Assembly (NCBI GenBank): GCA_902628815.1
Contig: CACOOK010000005.1
Span: forward strand, 1-57,264
DNA from: an uncultured Pelagibacteraceae bacterium
GTDB lineage: Bacteria; Pseudomonadota; Alphaproteobacteria; Pelagibacterales; Pelagibacteraceae
Reading direction: 5' to 3'
DNA length: 57,264 nucleotides
In this document: positions 32,125 to 40,466 of the stretch, piece after piece
Layout of the letters: each line of letters opens with the position of its first letter
How positions within the stretch are numbered: position 1 is the first letter of the stretch
Made by a program: the position numbers and the translations under genes
The notes under the pieces: model-generated
Told to the model about the DNA's origin: nothing
Databases searched by the model: none
Seen by the model: only the letters and a program-made list of their open reading frames with translations

Positions 32125-32832
32125 TCAATAAAATTTTTTTATTTCATTATAAATCTTATTTTCAATTTCCTTGGTAAATTCATCATTATCTTTACCAGGC
32201 ATAATAGGTTCTAGAAACGAAATATGAATATCTCCTGAGAATTTCATAAAACTATTTTTCGGCCAAACTTTTCCTGTATTCAATGCGACTGGAACGCAGG
32301 GTAAATTTAATGCTTTATATATTCGACCAACTCCTTTCTTAAAAGGGGGTCGTTCATCTAATTTTACTCTTGTGCCTTGAGGAAATATTAAAAGCGGTCT
32401 ATTATTTTTTCCTAATTTCTCTTTTATCTTATCAAAAAAATTTAAATTTTCTTTAGTAGTCGTCTCTCTTATGATAGCTATAGAACCAATTTTTCTTAAA
32501 TACCAGCCAAATAATGGGATATTCAAAAGTTCTTTTTTTAAAATAAAAATTGGGCCGTTTAGTGGAATTTGTAAAGCAAAAGTTTCAAACATTGATTGAT
32601 GTGCAGATGCAACAAAAAAATGATCAACTTTTTTTAAGTTTTCTTCTCCATGAAAAATAACTTTAGTATTCATTACAAGTTTTAAAATTAAAACAATATA
32701 TTTAGCTGATAACCTTCCAAAAAAAATTGTAAATTTATCAGGTAGAATTAGTGTTGGAATTGCTAATATGAAAATTAAAATAAGCCCAAAGTACAGGAAG
32801 ATATTAAAAATTAAAGATTTGATAAATTGCAT
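32125..32832 (-). CDS. plsC: 1-acyl-sn-glycerol-3-phosphate acyltransferase
   Basis: Makes phosphatidic acid by acylating lysophosphatidic acid at the inner membrane. The 235-residue protein has one or two N-terminal membrane segments (FLYFGLILIFILAIPTLIL). The active-site histidine lies in SAHQSMFETFA, where the usual HX4D acid is glutamate. The acceptor-binding motif is FPQGTR (FPEGTR in most relatives). LPCVPVALNTG is also typical. It is joined to lysA by a TAATG overlap. Confidence 0.9.
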   Translation of the reverse strand: MQFIKSLIFNIFLYFGLILIFILAIPTLILPDKFTIFFGRLSAKYIVLILKLVMNTKVIFHGEENLKKVDHFFVASAHQSMFETFALQIPLNGPIFILKKELLNIPLFGWYLRKIGSIAIIRETTTKENLNFFDKIKEKLGKNNRPLLIFPQGTRVKLDERPPFKKGVGRIYKALNLPCVPVALNTGKVWPKNSFMKFSGDIHISFLEPIMPGKDNDEFTKEIENKIYNEIKKFY

Positions 32833-34061
32833 TAAGAATTAATCAATTTTAGTAAATTTTGTTTTTTTCTAATATATTTAAATTTATTTTTTTTGATTAA
32901 AACTTCAGCGATTAAAGGTCTTGTATTATAATTTGACGACAATGAGGAGCCGTATGCACCAACATTTGTAATTGCTACAAAGTCATTTTCAATTATTTTT
33001 TGATATTTTTTATAAACTCCAAATTTACAAGTACTTTCACAGATAGGGCCTACAAATTCTATTGCATTTCTCATTTTGGATGAATTTTTAGTTACAGGAA
33101 TAATTTTATGGAATGCATCGTATAAAGCAGGTCGCATAAAGTCGTTCATACCTACATCTAAGATTACAAAGTTTTTATTAAGTCCTTTTTTTATAAATTG
33201 GACCTTACTGACAAGTAAGCCAGTATTTCCAATTATGGATCTACCCGGTTCAAAAATAATTTTACATTTAAGTTTTCTTGCAAAGCTATTTACTAATTTT
33301 GCATAATTATTAAGATTTATTGGTTTTTCACTATCACTATAATTAATTCCAAAACCTCCACCTAAATCGACATATTTTAAATTTAATTTTAATTCTTTAA
33401 TTAACTTATTCATTACATTAAGAGTTTTTTTGAAAGGTCCATCATTTAAGATTTGGCTACCTATATGAACGCTTAAAGCTTCAAGTCTAATATTTTTAAG
33501 TTTATTTATCTCTTTGAGAAAAGATTTAAAATTTTTTATTGATAAACCAAATTTGTTATCTGCTTTACCAGTTGATATATTTTTATGTGTTTTTGCATCA
33601 ACATTTGGATTTAATCTAAAGCCAATAGAAACTTTTTTCTTAGATCTTCTTGCCAATGTATTTACTAGCTTCGCCTCACTCTCAGACTCACAATTAATTA
33701 ATAAAATATTTTTACTTATTGCTATTTTTAATTCTTCTTCAGACTTACCAACTCCCGAAAAAACAATCTTTTTGGGTTTAATACCAGCTTTAAGAGCTTT
33801 CAAGAGTTCTCCACCAGACACAACATCAGCTCCAGCCCCAAGTTTACCTAAAATTCTTAAAATATTTGTATTGCTATTAGATTTTGCAGCAAAACAAACT
33901 AATGGATTTGTTTTTTTAAATATTTTTACAAAACTTGAATAGTTAGAAACTATTTGATTTTCAGAATAAATATAAAAAGGAGTTTTGTTTTTTTTTAAAA
34001 AATTGCGGATTGATACTCTCTCTAGAAATAAATTTTTACCTACGTACCTTAAATTTTGCAT
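32832..34061 (-). CDS. lysA: Diaminopimelate decarboxylase
   Basis: The last step of lysine synthesis, 409 residues. The PLP lysine is in VCFAAKSNSN (Lys60). The glycine loop is VDLGGGFGINY. FEPGRSIIGNTG binds phosphate, and the catalytic cysteine region is GPICESTCKFG. It ends in a TAATG overlap with plsC. Upstream on the same strand, 4 nt away, is the LptM-like lipoprotein gene, and before that argH; this is a common proteobacterial neighbourhood for lysA. Confidence 0.97.
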   Translation of the reverse strand: MQNLRYVGKNLFLERVSIRNFLKKNKTPFYIYSENQIVSNYSSFVKIFKKTNPLVCFAAKSNSNTNILRILGKLGAGADVVSGGELLKALKAGIKPKKIVFSGVGKSEEELKIAISKNILLINCESESEAKLVNTLARRSKKKVSIGFRLNPNVDAKTHKNISTGKADNKFGLSIKNFKSFLKEINKLKNIRLEALSVHIGSQILNDGPFKKTLNVMNKLIKELKLNLKYVDLGGGFGINYSDSEKPINLNNYAKLVNSFARKLKCKIIFEPGRSIIGNTGLLVSKVQFIKKGLNKNFVILDVGMNDFMRPALYDAFHKIIPVTKNSSKMRNAIEFVGPICESTCKFGVYKKYQKIIENDFVAITNVGAYGSSLSSNYNTRPLIAEVLIKKNKFKYIRKKQNLLKLINS

Positions 34062-34065
34062 AAGA

Positions 34066-34176
34066 TTATTTAACTATTTGTATATGATTAAGTTTTCCTT
34101 GATATTTAGGCTCTGATTTCTTGCCACATCCTGACACTGTTAAAATTATTATACAAAATAATACTAATATTTTCAT
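34066..34176 (-). CDS. lptM: Small LptM/YifL-like lipoprotein
   Basis: A 36-codon gene between argH and lysA. The protein has a short positively charged start (MKILVLF), a hydrophobic stretch and a lipobox ending VSGC, with Cys17 as the lipidation site. GKKSEPKYQGKL follows. Its ATG overlaps the argH stop as ATGA, and its stop lies 4 nt before lysA. Small lipoproteins starting GCGxK at this position beside lysA are the LptM family, which in E. coli helps mature the LPS translocon LptD. Family assignment rests on size, lipobox and context, since little sequence is left to compare. Confidence 0.75.
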   Translation of the reverse strand: MKILVLFCIIILTVSGCGKKSEPKYQGKLNHIQIVK

Positions 34177-35555
34177 TTTACTTCCTTTTTATATTTTTTA
34201 ATCATTGCCTTAACATTTGCAATAGACGTCCCTCCATGGGATCTTTTTGAGTTCATTGAATTATTTACATTAAATATTTTTAATACTTTTTTATCTAAAT
34301 TTTTGTAAATTTTCATTATTTCTTGTAAAGATAACTCAAATAATAATTTATTTTTACTTTCAGCATAATTTACTAATTTTGCTGCAATTGCATACGACTC
34401 TCTAAAAGTGAGCTTCTTTTCTTTTACTAAATAATCAGCAAAATCAGTTGCGGTTGTATAACCTTCATTAGCCATATTAAGCATATTTTTTTTATTCGGT
34501 TTTACTGAATTCACTAACTCATGACTTAAAATCAATGAGTCATTCAAAGTGTCAAATGCATCGAACACAAGTTTTTTATCATCTTGAAGATCCTTGAAAT
34601 AAGACATCGGAAGTCCTTTCATTATAGTAAGCATCGAATTTAAATTGCCATAGTTCAAACCAACTCTACCTCTGATTAGTTCAGCAGGATCAGGATTTTT
34701 CTTTTGTGGCATTATTGACGATCCAGTTAACATGCTGTTATCAAATGAGATCAAATTAAATGCATTTGAATTAAAAATTATAAAATCTTCAGCTAATCTA
34801 GATAGATGCATTGCACATAAAGCAGAAGCATATAAAAAATCTACTGCAAAATCTCTGTCAGCAACCGAGTCTATTGAATTATCAGTTGGTTTCTTAAAAC
34901 CGAGTTGTCTCGAGGTATAATTTCTATCTATTTTGTAAGAAGTGCCCGCAAGTGCAGCCGAACCTAACGGGCACTCATTTAAAAGTTTTATATTGTTATC
35001 AAATCTTTTTATGTCTCTTTTAAACATTTCAAAATAAGAGAGAAGAAAATGCGCAAATGAAATAGGTTGTGCATTTTTAAGATGTGTTAAGCCAGGCATT
35101 ACAGTATCAACGTTTTTCTCAGCTTTTTTTATCAAAATTTTCATCAAAGAATTGATGTTGCCAATTGTTTCTTTTGATGATTTTTTAATCCATAATTTGA
35201 AATCTGTAACAACTTGATCGTTCCTTGATCTAGCCGTGTGCAAAAAACCTGCTGAAGGACCTATCAATTCAAATAATTTTTTTTCTATATTCAAATGGAT
35301 ATCTTCAAATTTTTCTTGAAATTTAAACTTTCCTTTATCAATTTGTGTCTTAATTTTTTTAAGTCCACTGATTATTTTAGACCCTTCTTTGCTACTAATA
35401 ATCTTTTGTTTAACGAGCATTTTAGTATGAACAATAGACGCAGCTATATCTTGCTCATATAACCTTTTATCTATACTAATAGATGAGCCTATCTTTTGAA
35501 AAGAATGTGATATCTTTCCCTTTAATCTATTTGCCCAAACAGTTTTATTTTTCAT
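34173..35555 (-). CDS. argH: Argininosuccinate lyase
   Basis: The final step of arginine synthesis, releasing fumarate. The 460-residue fumarase/aspartase-superfamily protein shows the signature GSSIMPQKKNPDPAELIRGR with the catalytic serine, HTARSRNDQVVTDFKLW, GLTHLKNAQPISFAH and CPLGSAALAGTSYKI. It starts near 35555, with tlpA divergent 30 nt away. It ends in an ATGA overlap with the small lipoprotein gene. Confidence 0.97.
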   Translation of the reverse strand: MKNKTVWANRLKGKISHSFQKIGSSISIDKRLYEQDIAASIVHTKMLVKQKIISSKEGSKIISGLKKIKTQIDKGKFKFQEKFEDIHLNIEKKLFELIGPSAGFLHTARSRNDQVVTDFKLWIKKSSKETIGNINSLMKILIKKAEKNVDTVMPGLTHLKNAQPISFAHFLLSYFEMFKRDIKRFDNNIKLLNECPLGSAALAGTSYKIDRNYTSRQLGFKKPTDNSIDSVADRDFAVDFLYASALCAMHLSRLAEDFIIFNSNAFNLISFDNSMLTGSSIMPQKKNPDPAELIRGRVGLNYGNLNSMLTIMKGLPMSYFKDLQDDKKLVFDAFDTLNDSLILSHELVNSVKPNKKNMLNMANEGYTTATDFADYLVKEKKLTFRESYAIAAKLVNYAESKNKLLFELSLQEIMKIYKNLDKKVLKIFNVNNSMNSKRSHGGTSIANVKAMIKKYKKEVK

Positions 35556-35585
35556 TTTACTATGTTATTTACAATTTAAATTAAT

Positions 35586-36113
35586 ATGAAAATTAGTAAA
35601 TCTTTTAAAATCTATATTCACATAATAGTTCTATTTCTCTTTAGCCAAAACCTAATTGGAGCAGAAGAATTTTCAAAAAACGTTGTTATTCATGAAAAAC
35701 CTCAAAATATTAGCGAACTAAAATTCAAAGACTTAAATCTTCAAGACGTTGATTTAAGCAATAAAAGAGGCAAGATCATGATAATTAATTTTTGGGCTAC
35801 ATGGTGTGCGCCGTGTAGAAAAGAAATGCCTTCTTTAGAAAAATTAGGTGTTAAGCTACCAGAAATTGATATTTTCGCAGTTAATATGGAAAAACCAAAT
35901 AATATAAAAGTTGATAAATTTTTCAAAGATATAGGAGTAACAAATTTAAAAATTTATTATGATCCTGAATTAAGATTAGCTAAAAACTTCAAATTAAGAG
36001 GGCTACCAACAAGTGTATTAATCAATAAAGAGGGAAAAGAATTTGGAAAAGTGATTGGTGAGATTGATTATGCTAGTGATGAATTTATAAACTTTTTAAG
36101 AAAATATATTTAG
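35586..36113 (+). CDS. tlpA: TlpA-like periplasmic thiol-disulfide oxidoreductase
   Basis: A 175-residue thioredoxin-fold protein. A signal or anchor segment (FKIYIHIIVLFLFSQNLIGA) is followed by a thioredoxin domain with the redox motif FWATWCAPCRKEMPSLE and the cis-proline region RGLPTSVLINKEGK. TlpA/ResA proteins keep periplasmic cysteines reduced, for example in cytochrome oxidase assembly. The divergent tlpA-argH pairing is a familiar alphaproteobacterial arrangement. Its 3' end overlaps a convergent small gene by 4 nt. Confidence 0.9.
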   Translation: MKISKSFKIYIHIIVLFLFSQNLIGAEEFSKNVVIHEKPQNISELKFKDLNLQDVDLSNKRGKIMIINFWATWCAPCRKEMPSLEKLGVKLPEIDIFAVNMEKPNNIKVDKFFKDIGVTNLKIYYDPELRLAKNFKLRGLPTSVLINKEGKEFGKVIGEIDYASDEFINFLRKYI

Positions 36114-36310
36114 TCTTTAAAAAAATAGGCAAGTAAAACTAAAACTATAATTGCAATAAATTGTAATAAGACCCGTAACTGCATAAGTTTATTAGAATAT
36201 TTTTTACTAGTACTTCCACCTTTAAATAAAGTATAAATACCCATTATTAAAACTATGGCTACTGCACCTAATAAAGAAAAACCTATAAAGTTAAATAAAA
36301 TTTCTGACAT
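36110..36310 (-). CDS. Twin-transmembrane HIG1-like small protein
   Basis: A 66-residue protein with two hydrophobic segments (about 7-27 and 45-63) separated by a short polar loop, LFKGGSTSKKYSNKLMQLRVLLQ. The loop plus the second helix RVLLQFIAIIVLVLL resembles the HIG1 domain of small respiratory-complex-associated proteins that are common in alphaproteobacteria. It is divergent from the hydrolase gene with 15 nt between the starts, and it overlaps the tlpA stop. Function is unproven. Confidence 0.75.
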   Translation of the reverse strand: MSEILFNFIGFSLLGAVAIVLIMGIYTLFKGGSTSKKYSNKLMQLRVLLQFIAIIVLVLLAYFFKD

Positions 36311-36325
36311 TGATAATTTATCTAT

Positions 36326-36982
36326 ATGACCTTCTCATTAAATACAATTATTTTAGAGCCGCTTTCTAAAGAAAAACCTAAGAATGCAGTTATTCTTTGC
36401 CATGGTTATGGTGGAGATGGTAAAGATATTTCAATTTTAGCAAGCTATTGGAGAGCTCATTTGACAGATACTATTATAATCTGTCCAGACGCTCCTGAAA
36501 AATGTGCAGCAAGCCAAACAGGATTTCAATGGTTTGATTTAATGGATCAAAATCCCGAACAAATTTTATCAAAATCTTTAGTAGCAGAAAATAAACTCAA
36601 TAAATTAATAGATGAAGTTAAGGAAAAATATAATTTAAAAGCTAATCAAATTATCATTGGAGGCTTTAGCCAGGGTTGTATGATAACTTTACAAACGGGA
36701 GTAAAGAGAAAGGATGCAATAAATTCTATTATTGGATATTCTGGAAGAATTATAAGCACAGAACATCTTTCAAAAAATATAATTTCTAAACCAAATATTA
36801 TTTTAATGCATGGAGATCTTGACCAAGTTGTTCCAATAGAATCATTGCTTGAAGCTAAAGAATTTTTTGGAAAAAATAATTACGAAATCGAAACAAAAAT
36901 ATTTAAACACTGTGAACATCGTATACCAACAGAGGGGTCAAGTTTGGGTCTACAATTCATTAAAAAACATTTTAATTTATAA
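36326..36982 (+). CDS. Alpha/beta serine hydrolase (phospholipase/carboxylesterase family)
   Basis: A 218-residue hydrolase related to YpfH and acyl-protein thioesterases. The oxyanion region is VILCHGYGGDGKD, and the nucleophile is the serine in GGFSQGCMITLQ. The aspartate is in HGDLDQVVP, and the histidine is in KHCEHRIPTEG. There is no signal peptide, so it is cytoplasmic. The natural substrate cannot be told from sequence. Confidence 0.85.
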   Translation: MTFSLNTIILEPLSKEKPKNAVILCHGYGGDGKDISILASYWRAHLTDTIIICPDAPEKCAASQTGFQWFDLMDQNPEQILSKSLVAENKLNKLIDEVKEKYNLKANQIIIGGFSQGCMITLQTGVKRKDAINSIIGYSGRIISTEHLSKNIISKPNIILMHGDLDQVVPIESLLEAKEFFGKNNYEIETKIFKHCEHRIPTEGSSLGLQFIKKHFNL

Positions 36983-37043
36983 CTATTTCACCTGTAACAT
37001 AATTATGACTTGATAAAATTTTTCTTATCAGTTAGCTTTAAGT

Positions 37044-37613
37044 ATGATTATTTCTTCTGCAGAGAAAGTTCCTTTAGAGAAGTGTCCAGCATTAGTTCTT
37101 AATGCAGACTTTAGACCTTTGAGCTATTACCCACTTTCTATTTGGTGTTGGCAAGACGCTGTAAAATCAGTTTTTTTAGATAGAGTAAGTATTGTTTCGA
37201 ATTACGAACGAAAAATTAGAAGCCCATCATTTGAAATGAATTTACCAAGTGTAATAGCTTTAAAAAATTTTATACAACCATCAAAAAATCCAAACTTTAC
37301 CAGATTCAATGTATTTCTTAGAGATAAGTTTACTTGTCAATACTGTGGAGATAAAAAAGATTTAACTTTTGATCACCTTTTGCCAAAATCTAAAGGCGGT
37401 CTAACAGATTGGAATAACGTGGTAACAGCTTGTTCTAGTTGTAATGTTAAAAAAGGTGGAAAGCTTTACAAAGATTGCGAATTAAAATTGACTAATAAAC
37501 CATACGCACCCACAGTTGAAGACCTTCATAGAAATGGTAGAAATTTTCCACCAAATTTTTTGCATAAAAGTTGGATGGATTATTTATATTGGGATATTGA
37601 ATTAGAACCGTAA
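37044..37613 (+). CDS. HNH endonuclease family protein
   Basis: A 189-residue protein. The N-terminal part (PALVLNADFRPLSYYPLSIWCWQDAVKSV) and the C-terminal HNH module are typical of a family widely conserved as a single chromosomal gene in alphaproteobacteria. The HNH zinc site and catalytic core read CQYCGDKKDLTFDHLLPKSKGG, then DWNNVVTACSSCNVKKGG. It is not flanked by a methyltransferase, toxin or mobile element, so a repair or housekeeping role is more likely than restriction. It ends flush against the convergent coq7. Confidence 0.88.
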   Translation: MIISSAEKVPLEKCPALVLNADFRPLSYYPLSIWCWQDAVKSVFLDRVSIVSNYERKIRSPSFEMNLPSVIALKNFIQPSKNPNFTRFNVFLRDKFTCQYCGDKKDLTFDHLLPKSKGGLTDWNNVVTACSSCNVKKGGKLYKDCELKLTNKPYAPTVEDLHRNGRNFPPNFLHKSWMDYLYWDIELEP

Positions 37614-38147
37614 TTAAATTTTTTCAGAAATTGTAATAGCTATTCTTGATGAAGTTTTGATAACTTTATCTAACACTCCAAATAAACCTTTTTTTGTTGC
37701 GCCATTGTCATATGCAATATCTTTATGGTCAAGTTCATCTTGTCTAAATTTCATAATTTTCTTTTTTAAATCTTCCTCGTCTTTTCCAAGTTTGTAAGTT
37801 TGATCTTTATAGTGACCATCTATAACTTCTTCAACTGAAGCAGTACATAACATGGCTGCTCTTTCACCAAGCATCGCAGTGCCGAAACCTAAAGTAACTC
37901 CCATTAAATCCCAGAGAGGTAAAAGTTTAGTCGGTTGAATATTTCTCCTTTTAATTTCTTTATCAAAGTATTCGTAATGTTCCCTCTCGTGCTCTTTCAT
38001 TTCTTCAATTTTTCTTTTTAAAGAAGCGTTTTGTTTGAAAGTTTTTAAAGCTAGTAGCTGACCTTCGTAAATTTTAATAGCACCGCGTTCCCCAGCATGA
38101 TCCACTCTTATAATTTCTTCTAAAGTTTTTTTATTAGTTTTTTCCAT
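37614..38147 (-). CDS. coq7: Ubiquinone biosynthesis hydroxylase Coq7 (demethoxyubiquinone hydroxylase)
   Basis: A 177-residue di-iron carboxylate enzyme that hydroxylates demethoxyubiquinol at C6. The iron ligands are visible as two E...ExxH sets: RVDHAGERGAIKIYEGQ with EHEREHYEYF, and ASVEEVIDGHY with RQDELDHKDIA. The first residues (IIRVDHAGE) are typical Coq7. It overlaps the end of dsbB by 14 nt. With the sdh genes it points to an aerobic, ubiquinone-based respiratory chain. Confidence 0.94.
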   Translation of the reverse strand: MEKTNKKTLEEIIRVDHAGERGAIKIYEGQLLALKTFKQNASLKRKIEEMKEHEREHYEYFDKEIKRRNIQPTKLLPLWDLMGVTLGFGTAMLGERAAMLCTASVEEVIDGHYKDQTYKLGKDEEDLKKKIMKFRQDELDHKDIAYDNGATKKGLFGVLDKVIKTSSRIAITISEKI

Positions 38148-38616
38148 AATTTTTAATTACTTTAACCATAATACCACTTAATAGTATCGATATAACTGTA
38201 TTTATTGTAGCAAGAGAAAGCCCTAAAAACCTAAAAGTCACGTCTTTACAGCTTATTGGAGTTTTATTCTGAAGTTGTTTTAACAAATCCTCTTTAGACA
38301 TATCTCCATTTGATGATCCTAAATCACACACAAAAGACTCACTAAATAATCCTTGCTCAATCCCTAAATGGTAAAAAGAAACTATTGAACCAAAAATATA
38401 AAATAATAGTACGATACCAGCAATCACTTTCTCAAATTTATTAATTATAAATATTAGGGAAATAAGTATTAAAGATGCTAAATAAGGGATCCTTTCAATT
38501 AAACATAAGTTACAAGGTTCATGTCCTAATATGTATTGAATAAAGTAAGCTATAGCTAAAGACAAAACGCTAAAAGCTAAAATACTGTTTAAAATAAGCT
38601 TATTATTGTTCAACAT
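38134..38616 (-). CDS. dsbB: Disulfide bond formation protein B
   Basis: A 160-residue inner-membrane protein with about four membrane helices. It passes electrons from periplasmic disulfide formation to quinones. The first redox pair is in GHEPCNLCLIERIPYLA, and the second cysteines are in SFVCDLG and PISCKDV in the periplasmic loop. The ATG at 38616 is chosen because it overlaps the DedA-gene stop as TAATG; a longer frame to 38682 would overlap DedA by 67 nt. Confidence 0.9.
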   Translation of the reverse strand: MLNNNKLILNSILAFSVLSLAIAYFIQYILGHEPCNLCLIERIPYLASLILISLIFIINKFEKVIAGIVLLFYIFGSIVSFYHLGIEQGLFSESFVCDLGSSNGDMSKEDLLKQLQNKTPISCKDVTFRFLGLSLATINTVISILLSGIMVKVIKNYGKN

Positions 38617-39215
38617 TAAGTGAAAATTATATAAAGGACGACAGCTAAAACCACAATAAAGATTCCAGTCAAAGTAAACCATATCGCACCTTTTTTTTCG
38701 ATGAATTCACCGAATTTTTTTCCAAAAAGAAATGTTAAATAAGAAACTAAGAAAAATCTTAGCCCTCTAGTAAATAAACATATAAAGAAAAATACTGGAA
38801 GATTATAGGCAATTACTCCACTAGTAATTGTAAAAACTTTAAAAGGGAGAGGAGTAAAACCAGCCAAAAACATAATTCCAAGCCATGCTAAAAAACCACC
38901 TTTTGTGGACATCTTATCTTGCATCTCAAAAACTTTTTCTTCGTAACCATAAAATTCAATTATAACCATTGATGCATCTAAAAAGAAAACTCCTAACATA
39001 TATCCAAATAATCCACCTAAAACAGAGCCCATCGTAGCGATAAGAAATATTTTAAGATAGTCATCTCTTTTTGCTACTACCATTGGAACAATCATTAAGT
39101 CAGGGGGGACTGGGAAAAAGAAACTTTCGATAAATGCTACAAAACCCAGTAAAGGCTTTGAAAATTTATGTCTAGCAAGCTCAACGCATCTATCGTATAA
39201 TTTTTTTAAAATCAT
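38616..39215 (-). CDS. DedA/VTT-domain membrane protein
   Basis: A 199-residue membrane protein of the YqaA/DedA group, thought to move lipids such as undecaprenyl phosphate or to support membrane homeostasis. The VTT-type features are FVAFIESFFFPVPPDLMIVP, GGLFGYMLG, and FLAGFTPLPFKVFTITSGV. The ATG at 39215 is favoured; a GTG at 39230 would add five residues. This ATG and the ATG of the divergent small gene share the same CATG at 39213-39216. It is joined to dsbB by TAATG. Confidence 0.88.
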   Translation of the reverse strand: MILKKLYDRCVELARHKFSKPLLGFVAFIESFFFPVPPDLMIVPMVVAKRDDYLKIFLIATMGSVLGGLFGYMLGVFFLDASMVIIEFYGYEEKVFEMQDKMSTKGGFLAWLGIMFLAGFTPLPFKVFTITSGVIAYNLPVFFFICLFTRGLRFFLVSYLTFLFGKKFGEFIEKKGAIWFTLTGIFIVVLAVVLYIIFT

Positions 39216-39399
39216 GAATTTAAAATGCACAATCCTTAGGTATCTGGCAAGTTTAATATTATCTACAGTTGCTATTTATTCAATCGTCATAGTTGCAGGA
39301 ATGTTTGGCGCTGATTACGGTTTTTCGCCGGAAGGAACATTTATCATTTGGATTTTAATGGCTATTTTAATCAATCAAAGTGTAACGTGGAAAAAATAA
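39214..39399 (+). CDS. Small two-helix membrane protein, 61 residues
   Basis: A short gene whose stop is directly followed by the ATG of the next gene. The protein has two hydrophobic segments, about residues 8-31 (LRYLASLILSTVAIYSIVIVAG) and 42-56 (TFIIWILMAILINQS), with ADYGFSPEGT between them. I do not recognise a family. The spacing to the downstream regulator-like gene and the balanced membrane topology argue that it is real. It may form an operon with that gene and the BASS transporter. Confidence 0.65.
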   Translation: MNLKCTILRYLASLILSTVAIYSIVIVAGMFGADYGFSPEGTFIIWILMAILINQSVTWKK

Positions 39400-40452
39400 A
39401 TGTCTAATCCTATTGATTTAAAAACAGTTAAAATCTTTGAACCATTAAAAAAAAAACCCGAAGCTTTTGGGCATAAAGAATACTCCAACTTGAACTCTGA
39501 AATGGTTTATGAAGTTTTGTCTAGTCGTTCTAATGAAATAGTATCATTGTGGTTTAAATTACAGCAAGCTTGGTGCAATAACGCCTATAATACCTTTAAA
39601 GATTATGATAGCTACCTAATTTTAGTTTACTTAGTTAATACTGTTTTTCAAAAATATTCAGATCGATTTCAATTTCTATCATATGAAGAATTTTATGCGA
39701 AAGACGAACTAGTAATAGATAAAATAAATTTAATAGAAATTTCAAAAGAGCTTAATATTCCAAAAGAAACAATAAGAAGAAAAGTAAATTTTCTTCAAAA
39801 TCAAAATATTATATTCCGAAAAGGTAAATCTATCTTTTTCAGCAATGCAATAAATAAAATGCAAAAGCCCGCTAATTCAAAAAAAATGATGGCTAATTTT
39901 TTAGAAAAAACCAGTGAAATTCTTGCCAAAGAGTCTTGGTTTGGAAAATCATATAATAAAGAACTAATAGAGTCATTTATAGATAAGTATTTTACAATAT
40001 GTTGGCAGCACTGGTTTAGACTACAAATTCCTTTCTTAGTAAGACATAGAACTTTTTTCGGCGATTTAGAAACGTGGAATGTTTGGGGATCAATTGGTAT
40101 TTCACAATTTACAGATTATTCAAAACAAGTGAAAAATAGAGTTGTTGAGGAAGCAAGAAATTATTCAGACTTGTATTTACACCTTTTAAGACATACTCCT
40201 AAAAACGGAATAAATGCATCTTCTATATCTGAAATCTCAACTATACCAAGAGCAACAGTGATTAGAAAATTAAAATACCTTTTAAAACAAAAATTAGTTA
40301 TGAAAAATAAAAAGCTAGAATATATGCTTTTACCGTCACCTAAAAATATCAAATCTTTCGAAGAAAACTACATGCATAACCAAAAGCATAAAGCTGGTTT
40401 TGTAACAACAATTTTTGACTTAATGAAGAATTCTTCATTTAAAGTAGAATAG
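39400..40452 (+). CDS. Unrecognised protein with two winged-helix-like segments
   Basis: A 350-residue soluble protein of no family I can name. Two regions look like winged helix-turn-helix units: about residues 108-145 (LIEISKELNIPKETIRRKV then FLQNQNIIFRKGKSIFF) and about 268-305 (SSISEISTIPRATVIRKLKYL then LKQKLVMKNKKLEYMLL). Between them is a Trp/Phe-rich stretch (CWQHWFRLQIPFLVRHRTFFG). It is probably a DNA-binding regulator with an internal duplication. It lies between a small membrane protein and a BASS transporter, which it might control. Confidence 0.65.
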   Translation: MSNPIDLKTVKIFEPLKKKPEAFGHKEYSNLNSEMVYEVLSSRSNEIVSLWFKLQQAWCNNAYNTFKDYDSYLILVYLVNTVFQKYSDRFQFLSYEEFYAKDELVIDKINLIEISKELNIPKETIRRKVNFLQNQNIIFRKGKSIFFSNAINKMQKPANSKKMMANFLEKTSEILAKESWFGKSYNKELIESFIDKYFTICWQHWFRLQIPFLVRHRTFFGDLETWNVWGSIGISQFTDYSKQVKNRVVEEARNYSDLYLHLLRHTPKNGINASSISEISTIPRATVIRKLKYLLKQKLVMKNKKLEYMLLPSPKNIKSFEENYMHNQKHKAGFVTTIFDLMKNSSFKVE

Positions 40453-40466
40453 GAATTAATCAAAAT

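Noticed and set aside
33514-33942. A 142-codon plus-strand frame opposite lysA
   Set aside because: LysA motifs (the PLP lysine and following region) cover the same bases on the other strand, and the frame shows no motif of its own.
38617-38682. Longer DsbB starting at 38682
   Set aside because: It would overlap the DedA gene by 67 nt. The ATG at 38616 sits in a TAATG and gives a normal DsbB N-terminus before the first membrane helix.
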